Made by a program: the position numbers and the translations under genes. Source: Siphlonurus alternatus (lineage: Eukaryota > Arthropoda > Insecta > Ephemeroptera > Siphlonuridae). Taken from it: 64,000 bases of DNA. The stretch lies in contig OX463785.1 of assembly GCA_949825025.1 (NCBI GenBank), positions 5,559,979 through 5,623,978 on the forward strand, in the 5' to 3' direction. The notes below the pieces were generated by a model. The model saw nothing but the letters and a program-made list of their open reading frames with translations. It made no database searches and was not told where the DNA came from. This document shows positions 1 through 32,479 of this stretch, in pieces (position 1 is the first letter of the stretch; each line of letters begins with the position of its first letter).

Positions 1-21
1 TAAAATAGACAGACATAATAA

Positions 22-340
22 TAGAGTATTGTCCTCAATTTTTTTTATTGCAGAAATGGATAGAGGGTGCAAAGTTATGCTACCCTGATTTTTTTCAGAT
101 TTTTTAGAGCCCGGAAACTATTTTTAAAAAATTATTGAAAGTCCTTTTCGTGACGTCACGAGACGCCGCTCCTTAAGAAAAAGATAGGACTTGCCGCCGC
201 GTGACGTCACAAAAAGAACTTTCAATAATTTTTTAAAAATAGTTCCAGGTCTCAAAAAAATCTGAAAAAAATCAGGATAGCATAACTTTGCATCCTCTAT
301 CCATTTCTGCAATAAAAAAAAAAATGAGGACAATACTCCA
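22..340. mobile_element. Palindromic MITE, family M1 (copy 1)
   Basis: The two arms are near-perfect reverse complements. The tip reads GAGTATTGTCCTCA and its mirror ends the element. Two GTGACGTCAC palindromes flank a short centre containing CCTTAAGAAAAAGATAGG. This is the first of about 14 M1 copies. No transposase is encoded, so it is a non-autonomous foldback or MITE. Confidence 0.85.
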
Positions 341-431
341 TTATATTGTAGTGAAATTTTTGTATACTTACGTGATGAGCATTGAGAAGCAGCAGAAATA
401 AAATTCTGTTTGATAAATTAATGTAAATTAA

Positions 432-749
432 CAGAGTATTGTCCTCAATTTTTTTTATTGCAGAAATGGATAGAGGGTGCAAAGTTTTGCTACCCTGATT
501 TTTTTCAGATTTTTTAGAGCCCGGGAACTATTTTTAAAAAAATTATTGAAAGTCCTTTTCGTGACGTCACGAGACGCCGCTCCTTAAGAAAAAGATAGGA
601 CTTGCCGCCGCGTGACGTCACAAAAAGGACTTTCAATAATTTTTTAAAAATAGTTCCAGGTCTCAAAAAAATCTGAAAAAAATCAGGATAGCATAACTTT
701 GCACCTTCTATCCATTTCTGCAATAAAAAAAATTGAGGACAATACTCCA
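432..749. mobile_element. Palindromic MITE, family M1 (copy 2)
   Basis: Nearly identical to the copy about 90 bp to the left, including both TGACGTCA sites. The two lie in direct series, separated only by short AT-rich DNA. Confidence 0.85.
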
Positions 750-777
750 TTATCCATATATATTATATATGGATAAT

Positions 778-784
<7 letters not shown>

Positions 785-852
<68 letters not shown>
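785..852. repeat. (TA)n microsatellite
   Basis: Uninterrupted TA dinucleotides directly abutting the next palindromic element. Confidence 0.95.
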
Positions 853-853
<1 letters not shown>

Positions 854-855
<2 letters not shown>

Positions 856-1107
856 CCATTATGATCAAAACAGCATATATCCAAGGCAAGCTTGGATTGA
901 ATTTTTGAACCTCAGCTACATCAACAATAATTTTTTCAGATCACTTTTGAACCTGGATTTGAAAAGATAACTATATTTCTTGTCTTTCTGAATATATACA
1001 GGTTCAAATGTGGTCTGAAAAAATTATTGTTGATGTAGCTGAGGCTTAAAAATTGAATTCCAGCTTGCCTTGGATATATGCTGTTTTGATCCTAATGACT
1101 TCATAAT
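854..1107. mobile_element. Palindromic element
   Basis: The left arm contains CATATATCCAAGGCAAGCTT and the right arm contains its near reverse complement. GATGTAGCTGAGG is mirrored inside, and a short AT-rich loop separates the arms. Single copy in this window. Confidence 0.75.
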
Positions 1108-2048
1108 CTATGCTATGATGATCAAATTAGCATAAATGCCATTCCCCCGTGGTATTTTTTAAATCACTTATTTATTTGTGGAAACATTGGTGGCTAGCTA
1201 TGGATTTATTTATATTTTTTATTTAGATATTTTGTAATTATTTTACATATTTTTCCCTCTTTTATAAGGATTTTGGTTCATCCGTCACCTGGGTCACCCA
1301 TCTTAGTAATAATAGAGTTACTATCGCAACCAAATGTATGTATTTTTCACTTACAGAAAACTGGATGAGACATAAATAAAATAGAGCAGCTAGCATGTTG
1401 ATGTTGCGTTGCACTTGCGTTGTACCAATTTTTATGATTTCAGTAGAATTTTTTTGTCAGTTTGACATTTTTTTTTTTAAAGTAAATATAGGAAAACAAT
1501 TCATTATTCTGATTTATGATATACAGCATCCTGTGGCATAGCATTATATTATACATATTTTTTTTTAATTTCAATGGTAAATTATTTTCAAATGATATAT
1601 GTTTTGTTACATTTATTTAACCATTATCATTGAAAAAATAGTAATTACAGCAAATTATTATATTTAATATATTCATGCATAATTTTCGTTTTTATATAAT
1701 CTAATTATCTATTAAGTTAAAATCATAATTTTACAATTATTATTTCCTTAATTAAGTTTTTAGATACATAATTATACATATTTATAACAAATTTGTTAAT
1801 ATACTTTTATTTGTCTTATATGTTCTTGTCACAAATGCAACAAAACAGCGCACTGTCAACTGTTTATGTCAATTGCATGCCATGGTTAAAAATGACATAT
1901 GTGTGAAAATTTAAATTATTTGTTGTTTACCCCAATTGCAGGCTTCAAGATCAAATTTATTGTACATTCTTTTAACATTGGACTGATTGGACAACCTGCA
2001 TGATATACTGAATTTCTATTGCAGAAATAATTTATGTTTCTGAATTTT

Positions 2049-2050
<2 letters not shown>
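1108..2050. other. AT-rich intergenic stretch without recognised genes
   Basis: Homopolymer-rich, with no convincing coding potential on either strand. Around 1985-2030 a fragment resembles the terminus of family M2 (ACAACCTGCATGA followed by TATTGCAGAAAT), but the rest of that element is missing. Confidence 0.5.

Positions 2051-2051
<1 letters not shown>

Positions 2052-2111
<60 letters not shown>
2052..2111. repeat. (TA)n microsatellite
   Basis: TA repeat interrupted once by AATA. It runs into a degraded MITE on its right. Confidence 0.95.
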
Positions 2112-2310
2112 TGAGTCCTGGAAGTATTGCTAAAAAGTTAGGTTTGAACCCAAAATGCCCCTTTTAAATCCTTTTATTAAAGAAGTGATGCATATTAACA
2201 TCTCATTTTGTACTTTCAAATTTTTTAAAGTTTTCGGGATTTTAAAAATCTGAAAAAATCAGAGTAACATAATTTGGTACCTCGTATTTATTTATGCAGT
2301 AAAAATATAA
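2112..2310. mobile_element. Degraded MITE with a TTTGAACCC core
   Basis: The inner part carries GTTAGGTTTGAACCCAAAAT and the right part matches the subterminal module of M1/M2 (AATCTGAAAAAATCAGAGTA followed by TTTGGTACC). Related cores occur in the copies at 45537 and 55885. The termini are lost. Confidence 0.55.
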
Positions 2311-2890
2311 TACAGGGACCTAGCAAAAATTTTAATACGAGATTTGTATTAATTGTATTGTTGCAGAAATGTCAAATTTGATAAAGATTGTAATTTTTAT
2401 TATTGTGGATTCCATACAAAATAATACCACGAATAAATAATTAATTGTAGTATGTATTATATACATAATTTGAATGTATGTAAAATTCTAACTTTAGTTA
2501 TAATAATTGTCAATATTATATAATTATGCAAATTAAACGTAATATGGCTTATATATCATATCTAACATACATAATTATTTTTTATACTGTATTTATTTTA
2601 TTCCACAATTATATATAAATATATATATAGCTTTGCAATCTATTGAATGACTTTAAAAAAATGAAAGGATGAACTTATATTATTACAAATGAAACACACA
2701 TCTTATAAAATTATGAATATTTATTTTTTTATAATATTTTTTATAGATTTTATACAGTAAAGAAAAAACTATAATAAAAGATGCACAAAATATACAATTT
2801 TTGAAATAGTAATAATAATAATATTATGTATGATTTATGTATCTATAACATAGCGTTAATAAAAATAGACCAGTATAGAATAAAGTAACC
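2311..2890. other. AT-rich intergenic stretch, nothing recognised
   Basis: No open frame of note, no RNA gene and no clear inverted repeat was seen. Confidence 0.5.
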
Positions 2891-2892
2891 AA

Positions 2893-3356
2893 GTCTTGGA
2901 TTAAAATCCCGTCTTCAACTCATCCACGTCTAAACTTCATCTTTTTACCTCAAAAACGCATCTTATTTCCTCTTCACTCAAATTGAGGATGAAATGAAGC
3001 CAATATTTAAACATATTATGCTCAAAAAGAGGGAAAAATACAAAATCTCGTATTTTTTTCTAGAAAATGGTGCGCAATGAAAAAGAAAAGGAGAGCCCAA
3101 ATTCAAAGACTTTTCATCTTTTATTCCCTGTTAAGCTCTCCTCTTGTCTAATTTCCTCTTATTTTGCACCATTTTTGAGGAAAAAAGAGGAAAAAAGACG
3201 AAGTTAAGCGTCTTCTTTAATCTTATTTAGCATGAAATGTTAGAAATTTTCCTCGATTTCATGCTTACTTTGAACAAATAGGAAATAAGATGTGTTTTAG
3301 AGGTAAAAGATTACGTGCAAAGGATGAGTTGAAGACATAATTTTTCAACTAGGGAA
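2893..3356. mobile_element. Palindromic element, AGTTGAAGAC family
   Basis: The left arm begins near GTCTTCAACTCATCC and the right arm ends near GGATGAGTTGAAGAC. Internally, TTTACCTCAAAAACGCATCTT is mirrored as AGATGTGTTTTAGAGGTAAAA. Related half or split copies lie at 8577, 22433/23610 and 32893. Confidence 0.75.
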
Positions 3357-3700
3357 GTTTATAAAATTATGAATATTTATTTTTATACAATAAAAAAAAA
3401 AAAAACTACAAAGGATACATAAAAGTCATAAAACTTATTATATTTTTTATTTTTAAATATTGTGTCTATGTTTTAAACTTGTATACTAAAATTCATAGTC
3501 AACTTGGTTTTCATCGGAAATACTCGGGTATCTTAATTTCGGCTCAGCCAGTGAAATTCTTCGTTACAAACAACACACTAATGATTGAAGACGTTACAAA
3601 TACGACGAAAACCAAGTTAAATGTGAACCATGCAGAGTATACACTACATATTGTTAAAGAAATAAACCAGTAGAATAAAAAGTATAGTACAAAATCAGTG
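3357..3700. other. 3' flank of the lipocalin gene
   Basis: AT-rich DNA downstream of the minus-strand lipocalin stop codon. It probably holds the 3' UTR. TTTATT (AATAAA on the minus strand) occurs near 3446, but no single polyadenylation site can be chosen with confidence. The short plus-strand open frame at 3479-3673 has no recognisable domain. Confidence 0.4.
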
Positions 3701-6623
3701 CTAATGGAAACAGTCGGTGTGCAGTTTGCTGGTTGTTATCTCAGTTAGACCAAGAATGTTCGCCACGTCTGCCCTCAGGATATTCAGCTCCTCCTCAGTA
3801 ACAGGAACATGGTTGTTCTTGTCACACCTGTCGTGTTCCCTCGAGTGTTCCTCGGAGTGGTCGTCATGGCCATCGTGGACACGTCTGGACAGGAAACAAA
3901 CCCGGACAGGCTCCAGGATGGTGGTGTTCTGTCCTGGTTCACAGTGTAAGAGGACGAGGAATTTGTCCGAGTTGGCGGCAACCACCAGGATCTCGTGACC
4001 TGGAGGAAATGAGATTATTATAAAAAAGAATAAGGACAGGTGCGAGGCTCAGAGTGTCCTGAATAACATCGTGGTAAAACAATAAATATATTATGTATGA
4101 ACTGATTATAGATATGACCTAAAAGTTATAATAAGGAAAGGATATTCTCGGACAGGTTCAGTCGTCGCCTCGGAAAATTTTCTTTTGCAGCCTGGTCTTA
4201 ATCACCATGCCCCGTAAGAATAACACAGAGGATGTTGATTATGATTAACAATGCTACAAGTGAGAAATTTTACAAGGCGACGACCGTACAACCAGAGTGG
4301 ATTTCAGCCTAATGGACAATAACATACATGAAAAAAATTTATTACAGAAATTAAAAGAGGGTACCAAATTATGCTGCTCTGAATTTTTTCAGATTTTTTG
4401 GAGTCCCGGAACTATTTTTAAAGAATTATTGAAAGTCCTGTAATTTAAGTTGGCACCTCTGAACCCTTACTAAAAAGGATAGGGCAGAAACGCCTATTGA
4501 CGCCTCCAGGGGGCGTGGCCGCACTTACAATAATTATTTAAAAATATAGTTCTGGGTTTCAAAAAAATCTGAAAAAATTCAGAGTAGCATAATTTGGTAC
4601 CTTCTATTCATTTCTGCAATCAAAAAATTCATACAGTATGTTGTCCATTCCTTGTATTTCAAACCCCACTACAACCCCTGCCATCCACTCACTGCGACTT
4701 GTGGTGATGTTGGACTGCTTGCTCCACCTCCCCGGCTCGATGGACGATACTCCGAAGGTGCATCTCCTCGTCAAAATCTCCTCCTCGCTCAGGTAGGACT
4801 TGAGCTTCAGGAACACGTGGCTGTCGTCCGTCTTAACCTTGGCGCTCACGCAGCGTGGCGAGGGGCGTGGGGGTACACTCGGGGGGTCGTCGCTAGGTAA
4901 ATGTAGCAACTCAACCACCGCCCACTTGCCGTGGAACTGATGTGGATACAGCAAGCAGTTAGTATTATTGTCTAAGTTTTTAAGAGGTTCATTTTTATAT
5001 CGATGTCCAAAAGTATATTGAATTTTATACAAATTTAATTGATTAAAATAACGTTATAATATGATATATTATAATATGCTCGTTGTACAGTATAGTGGGG
5101 CCTTAATACAAAATCGCGGGTACATTAATAAAACTCCCGATAAAAAAAATTATTTTTGATAAGTATTATACATTATAATAGCTTTAATTGCATGTATAAT
5201 AATTTATTTAAAAAAAAATTAAGGTATAATCCGAGAATTAGGACAAAAAAAAAAGTCATCGAAGTCATTTTATTCTTCAAATTAACTAAAATGTAAGTAG
5301 ACACTTACAATGTACAGTCTTCTTATAAGCTCTGATTTTTTTTTTTTTTTTCAGAATTTCTTAAGGGCATTGGGTGTAGCACCGGTAGTTGGCAACACTG
5401 ACGTATCTTCACCATGTTAATTTTTCATCCCCGCTCCTCGGAGTAATTTTTATGCTAGAGCTAAGCTGATTGCAGTAGTATTAAGGTAATTAGTAGCCCA
5501 AGTGCACAATTTGGCTTAGAAAAACCTGATTTAAAGAAAAGTATTTTAGTAATTTTTTAAATTTACATGCATTTTTTTAAAAATATAAAAAAAAATACTT
5601 TTCTTTAAATCATGCTTTATTTAGCCAAATTGTGCACTTGGGTTACTAATTATCTTGATACTACTGCAATCAGCTTAGCTCTAGCATAAAAATTACTCCA
5701 AGGAGCGGGGATGAAAAATTAACATGGTGAAGATACGTCAGTGTTGCCAACTACTAGGTGCTACACCCAATGCCCTTAACAGCCAAATTATGAAAAACAT
5801 ACTCATCAAATTTCACCGAAGAAATTGCAAGTCTCGGTGACCGACGAGGTTTTGATCACCAGTACTTGGCAATCTTGGCATGTCTTCGTACAAATTTAAA
5901 ACCATATATTTCACAAACGAGTGGTTAAAAAATTCTGAAAAAGATCAGGGCTTATAAGAAGACATAAGTTTACCTAGTAATGACTTTTTTCATGTAAAAT
6001 TTTACCAATTCTCAGGTTAAGAAGAGCGGAATCAATGTAATGGAGTATTGACCTAATTTTTTTTATTGCAGAAATGGATAGAGGTTGCAAAGTTATGCTA
6101 CTCTGATTTTTTTCAGATTTTTTAGAGCCCGGGGACTATTTTTAAAAAATTATTGAAAGTTATTTTTGTGACGTCACGAGACGCCGCTCCTTAAGAAAAA
6201 GATAGGACTTGTCGCCGCGTGACGTCACAAAAAGGACTTTCAATAATTTTTAAAAAATACTTCCCGGGCTCTAAAAAATATGAAAAAAATCAGGATAGCA
6301 TAACTTTGCACGCTCTATCCATTTCTGCAATAAAAAAATGAGGTCGATACTCCATTATCTTATTATTTTGAAACAATAAAAATTTAATTATTATTTTTAT
6401 TCAATTTAAAAAAATTATTTTAATTCTCTAAAAACAATAATGTACAATATTAAATATTATATAAAATGCAATAAACTCGACAACAACCAACTTATTGTTC
6501 CCCAACAATGCTCACCTGGATCAGATTGAGGCTGGACACAGGTTTTATATCATTGCACGACAGAGCGGTGGTCTGTCCCAAGACCGCGAGAATCAACGTG
6601 ACACAAAACAACTTGGAGAACAT
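3701..6623 (-). CDS. Secreted lipocalin, 3 exons, 216 aa
   Basis: Exons in transcript order are 6516-6623, 4693-4936 and 3701-3999. Junctions are CAG|GTGAGC..CAG|TTC and CGCA|GTGAGT..CAG|GTC, and the phases join cleanly. Exon 1 starts at the only ATG preceding a signal peptide (residues 1-21), and the mature protein begins near Cys23. Exon 2 opens with FHGKW, the lipocalin G-x-W motif (Gly39, Trp41). Exon 3 carries HEILVVAANSDKFLVLLHC, like the later barrel strands of apolipoprotein D-type lipocalins. Cysteines at 23, 65, 95, 137, 152, 176 and 214 suggest disulfides. Sequons are NIT (112) and NTT (142). An unusual loop at 158-174 has His at 159, 162, 165, 169 and 173 among Asp/Glu. The helix at 185-200 fits the lipocalin C-terminal helix. 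The ligand is unknown: family members bind small hydrophobic molecules in extracellular fluid. The exons look GC-richer than the surrounding DNA. Confidence 0.85.
4157..4292. mobile_element. Small palindromic element, GTCGTCGCC tips
   Basis: Inverted tips are GTCGTCGCC and GGCGACGAC. Internally, TTAATCACCATG is mirrored imperfectly by a TTGATTATGATTAAC stretch. Located in lipocalin intron 2. A relative lies at 42113-42253. Confidence 0.65.
4313..4647. mobile_element. Palindromic MITE, family M2 (copy 1)
   Basis: Tips are TGGACAA and TTGTCCA. The centre contains GGGGGCGTGGCCGCACTT. Subterminal arms read TGAATTTTTTCAGATTTTTT and its mirror. Located in lipocalin intron 2. Confidence 0.8.
5316..5966. 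mobile_element. Palindromic element nested in another palindrome
   Basis: The outer arms are GTCTTCTTATAAGC and GCTTATAAGAAGAC. Inside, a second long palindrome runs from TTAAGGGCATTGGGTGTAGC (5361) to its mirror ending at 5779. The left outer arm passes straight into the inner element, which fits nested insertion. Located in lipocalin intron 1. Confidence 0.75.
6041..6354. mobile_element. Palindromic MITE, family M1 (copy 3)
   Basis: Tips are TGGAGTATTGACC and GGTCGATACTCCA, with both TGACGTCA sites intact. Located in lipocalin intron 1, about 160 bp from exon 1. Confidence 0.85.
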
Positions 6624-6655
6624 CTTGTTGTGGTGCTCACTAGCGAGTGTCCGGC

Positions 6656-6662
6656 TTTATAT
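6656..6662 (-). promoter_or_regulatory. Probable TATA box of the lipocalin gene
   Basis: On the minus strand the sequence reads GATATAAAGCC about 33 nt upstream of the lipocalin ATG. This would leave a very short 5' leader. Inferred from position and consensus only. Confidence 0.5.
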
Positions 6663-6699
6663 CTACTTAGCTACACTCAATTCAATAAAAGATTTCCTT

Positions 6700-7795
6700 C
6701 CGGAAGTGCGGTATTTATGGCTTTTTTATTCATATTTCAGCGTTAAAATTTTACACATAGGTCAGTACTTTTATGCACTACAATTTTATAACTTACTTAT
6801 AAAGAAAATAGCTACAAACTTCACACTTCCGGCTATTTCCGGAAGGAAGGTAAGGTTAATTTGACTGTATATATTCGAATGTTCCATTATTAGAATCAAG
6901 TATACGTGTAGAAGACCCTGGGGTTGTTATTTAGTCTTATCATTGTTATCTAAATATTAACATTGTTGTCATATGAAGTTCAAAGTCAGGAAAACCCCGA
7001 GTGATATTTACATTAGATTGGGAGTTCTAGAATAACAAGAAGTAGAACATAATTATCAATATTAACTTCAAGAAATGTAAAACCATGTAAAATTATATTT
7101 ATATAATACTATGAAATGTTGTAGAAATAATTTGTATTAGACGATTGGGAAATGGATAATAATTAATTCAAAATTTATTTCATTTTTTTTATTATTAAAT
7201 TCAAAATTCTTTTACTAATTCCATTAGTTCCTAAAATCATATTTTCATGTACATGATATATGTTGAGGTTTATAGGACAAGTCAATATAAAGCTAAATAA
7301 TAAAGTCAATGGTCAGCATCCATGATGACATCACCAATCCTTTGTCCTCCCATTTACTTACAAAAAAAGATTGGGCGCACGTAAGATCCTATACGGAGCA
7401 ATTTTTCGATCGCTTATTGTTAACCCTCTAAATAAGTTATGTTTGCAAATTTAAAATTACGTATTGGCACTAACCTTTTACGTTTGCTGCTTTAAAAATT
7501 TTATTATTTGCCTTGGGTCAGTTTAATTAAAGAGCATCTAAAGAATTTCGCGGTAGTAGTGTTTTGACTTCGAGCCGAAAAAACGTGCGCAGAAGGGTTG
7601 CGCGCCGTTGCGCGGTGGTTGTAGCAGGAGTCAAAATTAGCAAACGAACATGGCGACTATATAATTTTTCTGATGGATACTTACCATTAATATTACTTGA
7701 AGTCATTCATATTATAGTCCATGTAGGTCTGTACACTATAGAAACACTTATTTACTAGACACTTTTTAACACTCACTTTAAAAACATTATTTTGC
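6700..7795. other. Intergenic DNA without recognised genes
   Basis: AT-rich. A short plus-strand open frame with an Arg-rich start (7564-7758) has no recognised domain and is not called. The segment around 6820-6845 (CACTTCCGG..CCGGAAGGAAG) is a small imperfect inverted repeat. Confidence 0.45.
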
Positions 7796-7943
7796 ATATC
7801 GTCGCCTCAGAATAGTTGTGTCCTAAGCACCACGAGGTTTTGATGCAAATGTGAGCCTTATGTTACGGTAACATAATATTAAGGCTCACATTTACATCAA
7901 AACCTCGTGGTGCTTAGCACACAACTATTCTGAGGCAATGCAA
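7796..7943. mobile_element. Palindromic element, GTCGCCTCAGAAT tips
   Basis: The arms contain CACCACGAGGTTTTGATGCAAATGTGAGCC and its near mirror. The left tip is CGTCGCCTCAGAATAG and the right tip is CTATTCTGAGGC. A relative sits at 21927-22066. Confidence 0.75.
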
Positions 7944-8576
7944 TGATATGATATATAATTATATATTAATTAATTATGAGACAAAATTATTCTGAAGATG
8001 AATCGTAACACTATGATTCAATTCATTGTGAAAATGTAAAATTTTATATTTTATAAAAATTAATACTTAAAAATGTATATAAAATATTATGATTTATATT
8101 ATTTTTATTCCCCCAAGTACAACATTACTCCTGCCTCACTCACTAGAGTTACAGCTCCATGAGACAAAGTGACTTAGATTTGCAACTTTGGGAGATGTAA
8201 GAAGAGTCCAGTCTATCAATATTAAAAGATTTTTTACTACGCTTCCAGACTGCGTGATAACATCTACAAACATCTAATAATAAAACATCAAGAAATTAGA
8301 GTAAAATTTGTGGTGCGTAGAGGTGTACAGCTTACAAAATATAGAAATATAATCTAATACATCAATCATCAAGCAGCACCAAATTGTGGTATTACATCCA
8401 TTTTAGAAACAATACATCTATCATTAATAAATATTGTGTATATTAAGGAAAAAATGCACATATCTTGAATTAAAAACTTAACTGTTCTACGAACATAAAA
8501 AATCAACCAATTATAATAAGTGTGACTTATTATGAAAATCATGGAGCTAAAATTGTGTGGAAGATGCAAAATAAAA
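7944..8576. other. AT-rich intergenic stretch, nothing recognised
   Basis: No supported gene or clear repeat. The minus-strand open frame at 8369-8569 lacks any recognisable domain. Confidence 0.45.
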
Positions 8577-8850
8577 TCCCCCCTAGTTGAAAAATTACGT
8601 CTTCAGCTCATCCTTTTACACGTCTAAATCTATTAATCCTTTTACCTCTAAAACACATGTTATTTCCTCTTCGCTTAAAGTGAAGATGAAATTAAGAATT
8701 AAGACAATATTTCTAACATTTTATGCTGAAGAAGAGGAAAAAATACGTAATCTCTTCTTTTTCTCTCTTTTTTCCCTCTAAAATGGTGCAAAATAAGAGG
8801 AGAAAAGACGAGAGGAGAGCTTAATAGAGAAGAAAAGTAGAAATTTATTT
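8577..8850. mobile_element. Half copy of the AGTTGAAGAC palindromic element
   Basis: Begins CTAGTTGAAAAATTACGTCTTC and contains TTTACCTCTAAAACACATGTT and AAATGGTGCAAAATAAGAGG, as in 2893-3356. Only one arm is well preserved. It lies immediately downstream of gene A. Confidence 0.6.
8844..8849 (-). terminator. Candidate polyadenylation signal of gene A
   Basis: AATAAA on the minus strand, about 100 nt past the gene A stop codon. Confidence 0.4.
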
Positions 8851-8950
8851 TAACTCGGGGCCATTTAAGAAAAGGTTATTTTCATCGCTTGAAAATAACA
8901 TCTTTTCACAAATACAATTATTTCATCATTTTGCATCTGTGGATATTTTC

Positions 8951-18455
<9,505 letters not shown>

Positions 18456-18845
18456 TATTAACGCTGCAAATGTTGATTGAAAATAATATTTGTTTGTTTT
18501 TAAGCCTGGCCTGACTACTTCCGTCACGTATGTATTGTGTACTAAAAACTGCTGTCATTTTTTTTTGTTCCATTTCCTTTGTTCCGGTTGTTTGTTATAA
18601 GCATTCATTACGTACAATATATTGTTACATAATATATTGTTAAAAATAGAACTTAAAATACACACAAACCTATTGTGAAATATTTATATCAACATTTTAT
18701 ACTTTGCATACAGTTATATTTATATATAAAACAAATATATATATAATAAAATTAATTTGCCTAAATATTATTAATCTTGAGGAGATATAATATATTATGA
18801 ATTTAAATAAAAACGAGGTAAACGGCACGTAAAATAAAAATTATC

Positions 18846-18847
<2 letters not shown>
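18456..18847. other. Upstream region of gene A
   Basis: Probable 5' flank of gene A. On the minus strand, blocks AATTAAAAACA-like and ATTTGCAAT-like just before the ATG are shared with the equivalent region of gene B, which suggests a conserved promoter or leader. No strong TATA box is evident. Confidence 0.4.
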
Positions 18848-18886
<39 letters not shown>

Positions 18887-19233
18887 CCAACTGAACCCTA
18901 TTACAGCTGGTACTGGCCACAATTAAGTGACTGAATTTAACTTCCCGGCTCTTCGTAGACCCTACTTTTGTGGGTCCCTTCCAAACCGGGGCGGCCATGG
19001 CCTAAGCAATCCATCCCAGCATTCGCCTGGTTGTAACTGAGGAACCCATGGAAACCTTAGTCAGGATGGTCGGCAATTGATGGAGGATGCCATCAATCAC
19101 CTCCCGGATGCACGAGTGGGTGTTCTTTAGCAACCGCTACTTGTGAAAATTTTGGCGGTGCATGGCTGGGATCAAAATCACGACCATCCGATTACGAATC
19201 AGAGGTGTATACCACTGCATCAAGTGCCCTTTG
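18848..19233 (-). mobile_element. SINE with a tRNA-derived head
   Basis: On the minus strand the head has a box A-like TGATGCAGTGGTATACA, an anticodon-arm-like CTGATTCGTAATCGGA and a box B-like GGTCGTGATTTTGATCC, similar to tRNA-Thr(CGT). The core has CATCCTGACTAAGGTTTCC, GGCGAATGCTGGGATGG and AGGCCATGGCCG. It ends in a poly-A tail (poly-T at 18848-18881). It lies about 390 bp upstream of gene A. Confidence 0.8.
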
Positions 19234-19803
19234 AAGGTAACTAACAAATGCCTTCCTTTATGATCTTTATTTTTAATAAACCGTAAATTCAAGACGCTTG
19301 CCATGGTCCAATTTTATCTCGGGACCTTCTGAAAATATATGTTATCGATTAAAAACAAATCCAGCGTGTAGGACTGACTAACACTTGCCAGATATATCTA
19401 TCATTTCCTCGCGTAAAATATACTTGCTGTTTATCTCCTTTGTTTATTAATTATTAATTTATATTATAAAATCTTAAGACTATACGTGTTTTGATAAAAT
19501 TTCAAGGGTCCTAATAGTAAAAATATATCATATATAATATATTTTTAAATTCTTTATGGAGAGAGTGCACACAATTAATAAATTTATACTTTAATGCTTC
19601 AAGTGTGGAATGATATATCTTTTTATACAAAAAGATTTTGGTTTTTAAAGTTATATAATTTCAAGAACCTTAATAGAAAAGATTTGATCAAGAAAATAAT
19701 ACGTGCCTCATTTCTATGTCATTTAGGCAGTTATTTTTTTATCAACAATTATGTGGGAAATTAATATTCCATACTACTGTTGTATATTAATTATACTGTA
19801 TAC
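19234..19803. other. Intergenic DNA, nothing recognised
   Basis: AT-rich with no supported gene or repeat. Confidence 0.45.
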
Positions 19804-19982
19804 AGGCGCGGATCTAAGGAGGGGGGGGGGCGATGGGGGCGATCGCCCCTCCCAAAAGGTCCCAAAATACATTGAAGGTGTTACCACCTCCCACCCGTCA
19901 CCCCACCCTCCCACCCCAAATTTAACATTGCGGGATAGGGCACCGCCCCCTCCAAAGCCGCGCGCTGGATCCGCCCCTGACT
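19804..19982. mobile_element. GC-rich MITE, GCGGATC tips
   Basis: Begins CAGGCGCGGATCTAAGG and ends GCTGGATCCGCCCCTG, with G-runs and C-runs inside. It is far GC-richer than its surroundings. Similar elements lie at 41417 and 53338. Confidence 0.7.
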
Positions 19983-20004
19983 GTATATAAGAAGCAGATT
20001 ACTC

Positions 20005-20152
20005 GATTCACGAAGCAATCAGCCAGTTTTCTAAATCATTCTAGCCACGTTTAACTAGGACTTTTAACATGTAAAACAGGTATATTAGTTAAACGTGCAT
20101 GATTAAGCTAAACGTGGTTAGAAACCTTGCTAACTGCTATGTGAATCGTGTC
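20005..20152. mobile_element. Palindromic MITE, family M4 (copy 3, diverged)
   Basis: Recognisable by CGATTCACGAAGCAATCAGC, AAACGTGGTTAGAAACC and GTGAATCG. Many substitutions. Confidence 0.6.
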
Positions 20153-20416
20153 AAAGATGTTTATATATAATTCACTGTATGTAAATAACCATGGTTACTA
20201 AAATTTACTTAATTTAATAATATTTATGCATTGAATTATAAATTGATTATTAAAATTTTAAGGTAACTTTATTCAAATAATGTCATAGCAGATGTTATAA
20301 AATTAAACACTTGTATGTTAGTAACGCTCGATCTATACAACAATAATGTTACGATGGTGACGATCCCAAAATTCGGGATTAAAATTCGAAACCTTTTGAT
20401 TGGTAATAAACATAAT

Positions 20417-20573
20417 GGGCGCGATTCACGAAGTAGTTAGCCAGGTTTCTAACCACGTTTAGCTTAACCACGTTTAACTATACCTGTTTTACGTGTTAAA
20501 TCACCTAGTTAAACGCGGTTAAGCTAAACGTGGTTAGAAACCTGGCTAACTGCTTTGTGAATTGCGCCCAATA
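20417..20573. mobile_element. Palindromic MITE, family M4 (copy 4)
   Basis: Well preserved: GGGCGCGATTCACGAAG to TTTGTGAATTGCGCCC, with matched GTTAGCCAGGTTTCTAACC arms. Confidence 0.85.
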
Positions 20574-20902
20574 TAAGCTTATTTCCTGATATTTCCTGAT
20601 AAATGATAAGTAGAAAAAAATTACACCAAACTTTTGTTTTTCATAACATTTTGATACCTCTACATTAACACTAAAAATTTACATTTTTTTATCAGGAAAA
20701 AAAAAACATATTTTTTTAAAAATGAAATTTATTTTCCACATGATTATAAGTTTTAAAATTGCACATAAAAATTTATATCAGACCATAGACTAAATAATAT
20801 TTTGAAAAATCAGCTGAAAATCTGATGCAAAAAAAAAACTCCCATATTTACAAAGTTTCCTTTCAGCTTTTGCAGCTAAGAAAACAGCTGTTATCACAGA
20901 GT

Positions 20903-21073
20903 ACTGAAGGGAGTTTAAAAAGTGTCTATACAGGCTTTATGGATGACGTCATAATAGACGTTTGGCATGAGTGATAAGAGAAGCATCATCGACTGGGCTA
21001 CACTCCACAAATAACAAACACATCGTTGCCGATACGATGTTATCAACAAGACACTTTTTAAATTCCCTTCGGT
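20903..21073. mobile_element. Palindromic element ending just past the gene B stop
   Basis: The left tip CTGAAGGGAGTTTAAAAAGT is mirrored by ACTTTTTAAATTCCCTTCGG. It contains GGATGACGTCATAATAGACG. Its right edge is about 17 bp from the gene B stop codon, so it would form most of the gene B 3' UTR or lie directly beyond it. Confidence 0.75.
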
Positions 21074-21081
21074 AAAGATAT

Positions 21082-21087
21082 TTTATT
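21082..21087 (-). terminator. Candidate polyadenylation signal of gene B
   Basis: AATAAA on the minus strand only about 4 nt after the TGA stop. It would be unusually close if used. Confidence 0.3.
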
Positions 21088-21090
21088 TTC

Positions 21091-32479
<11,389 letters not shown>

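Noticed and set aside
3717..3998. Plus-strand frame of 93 codons
   Set aside because: Antisense of lipocalin exon 3. The minus-strand reading has splice sites, Cys pattern and a start and stop that fit.
19165..19233. Possible tRNA-Thr gene
   Set aside because: Box A and B resemblance is present but acceptor and arm pairing are degraded and a SINE body follows.
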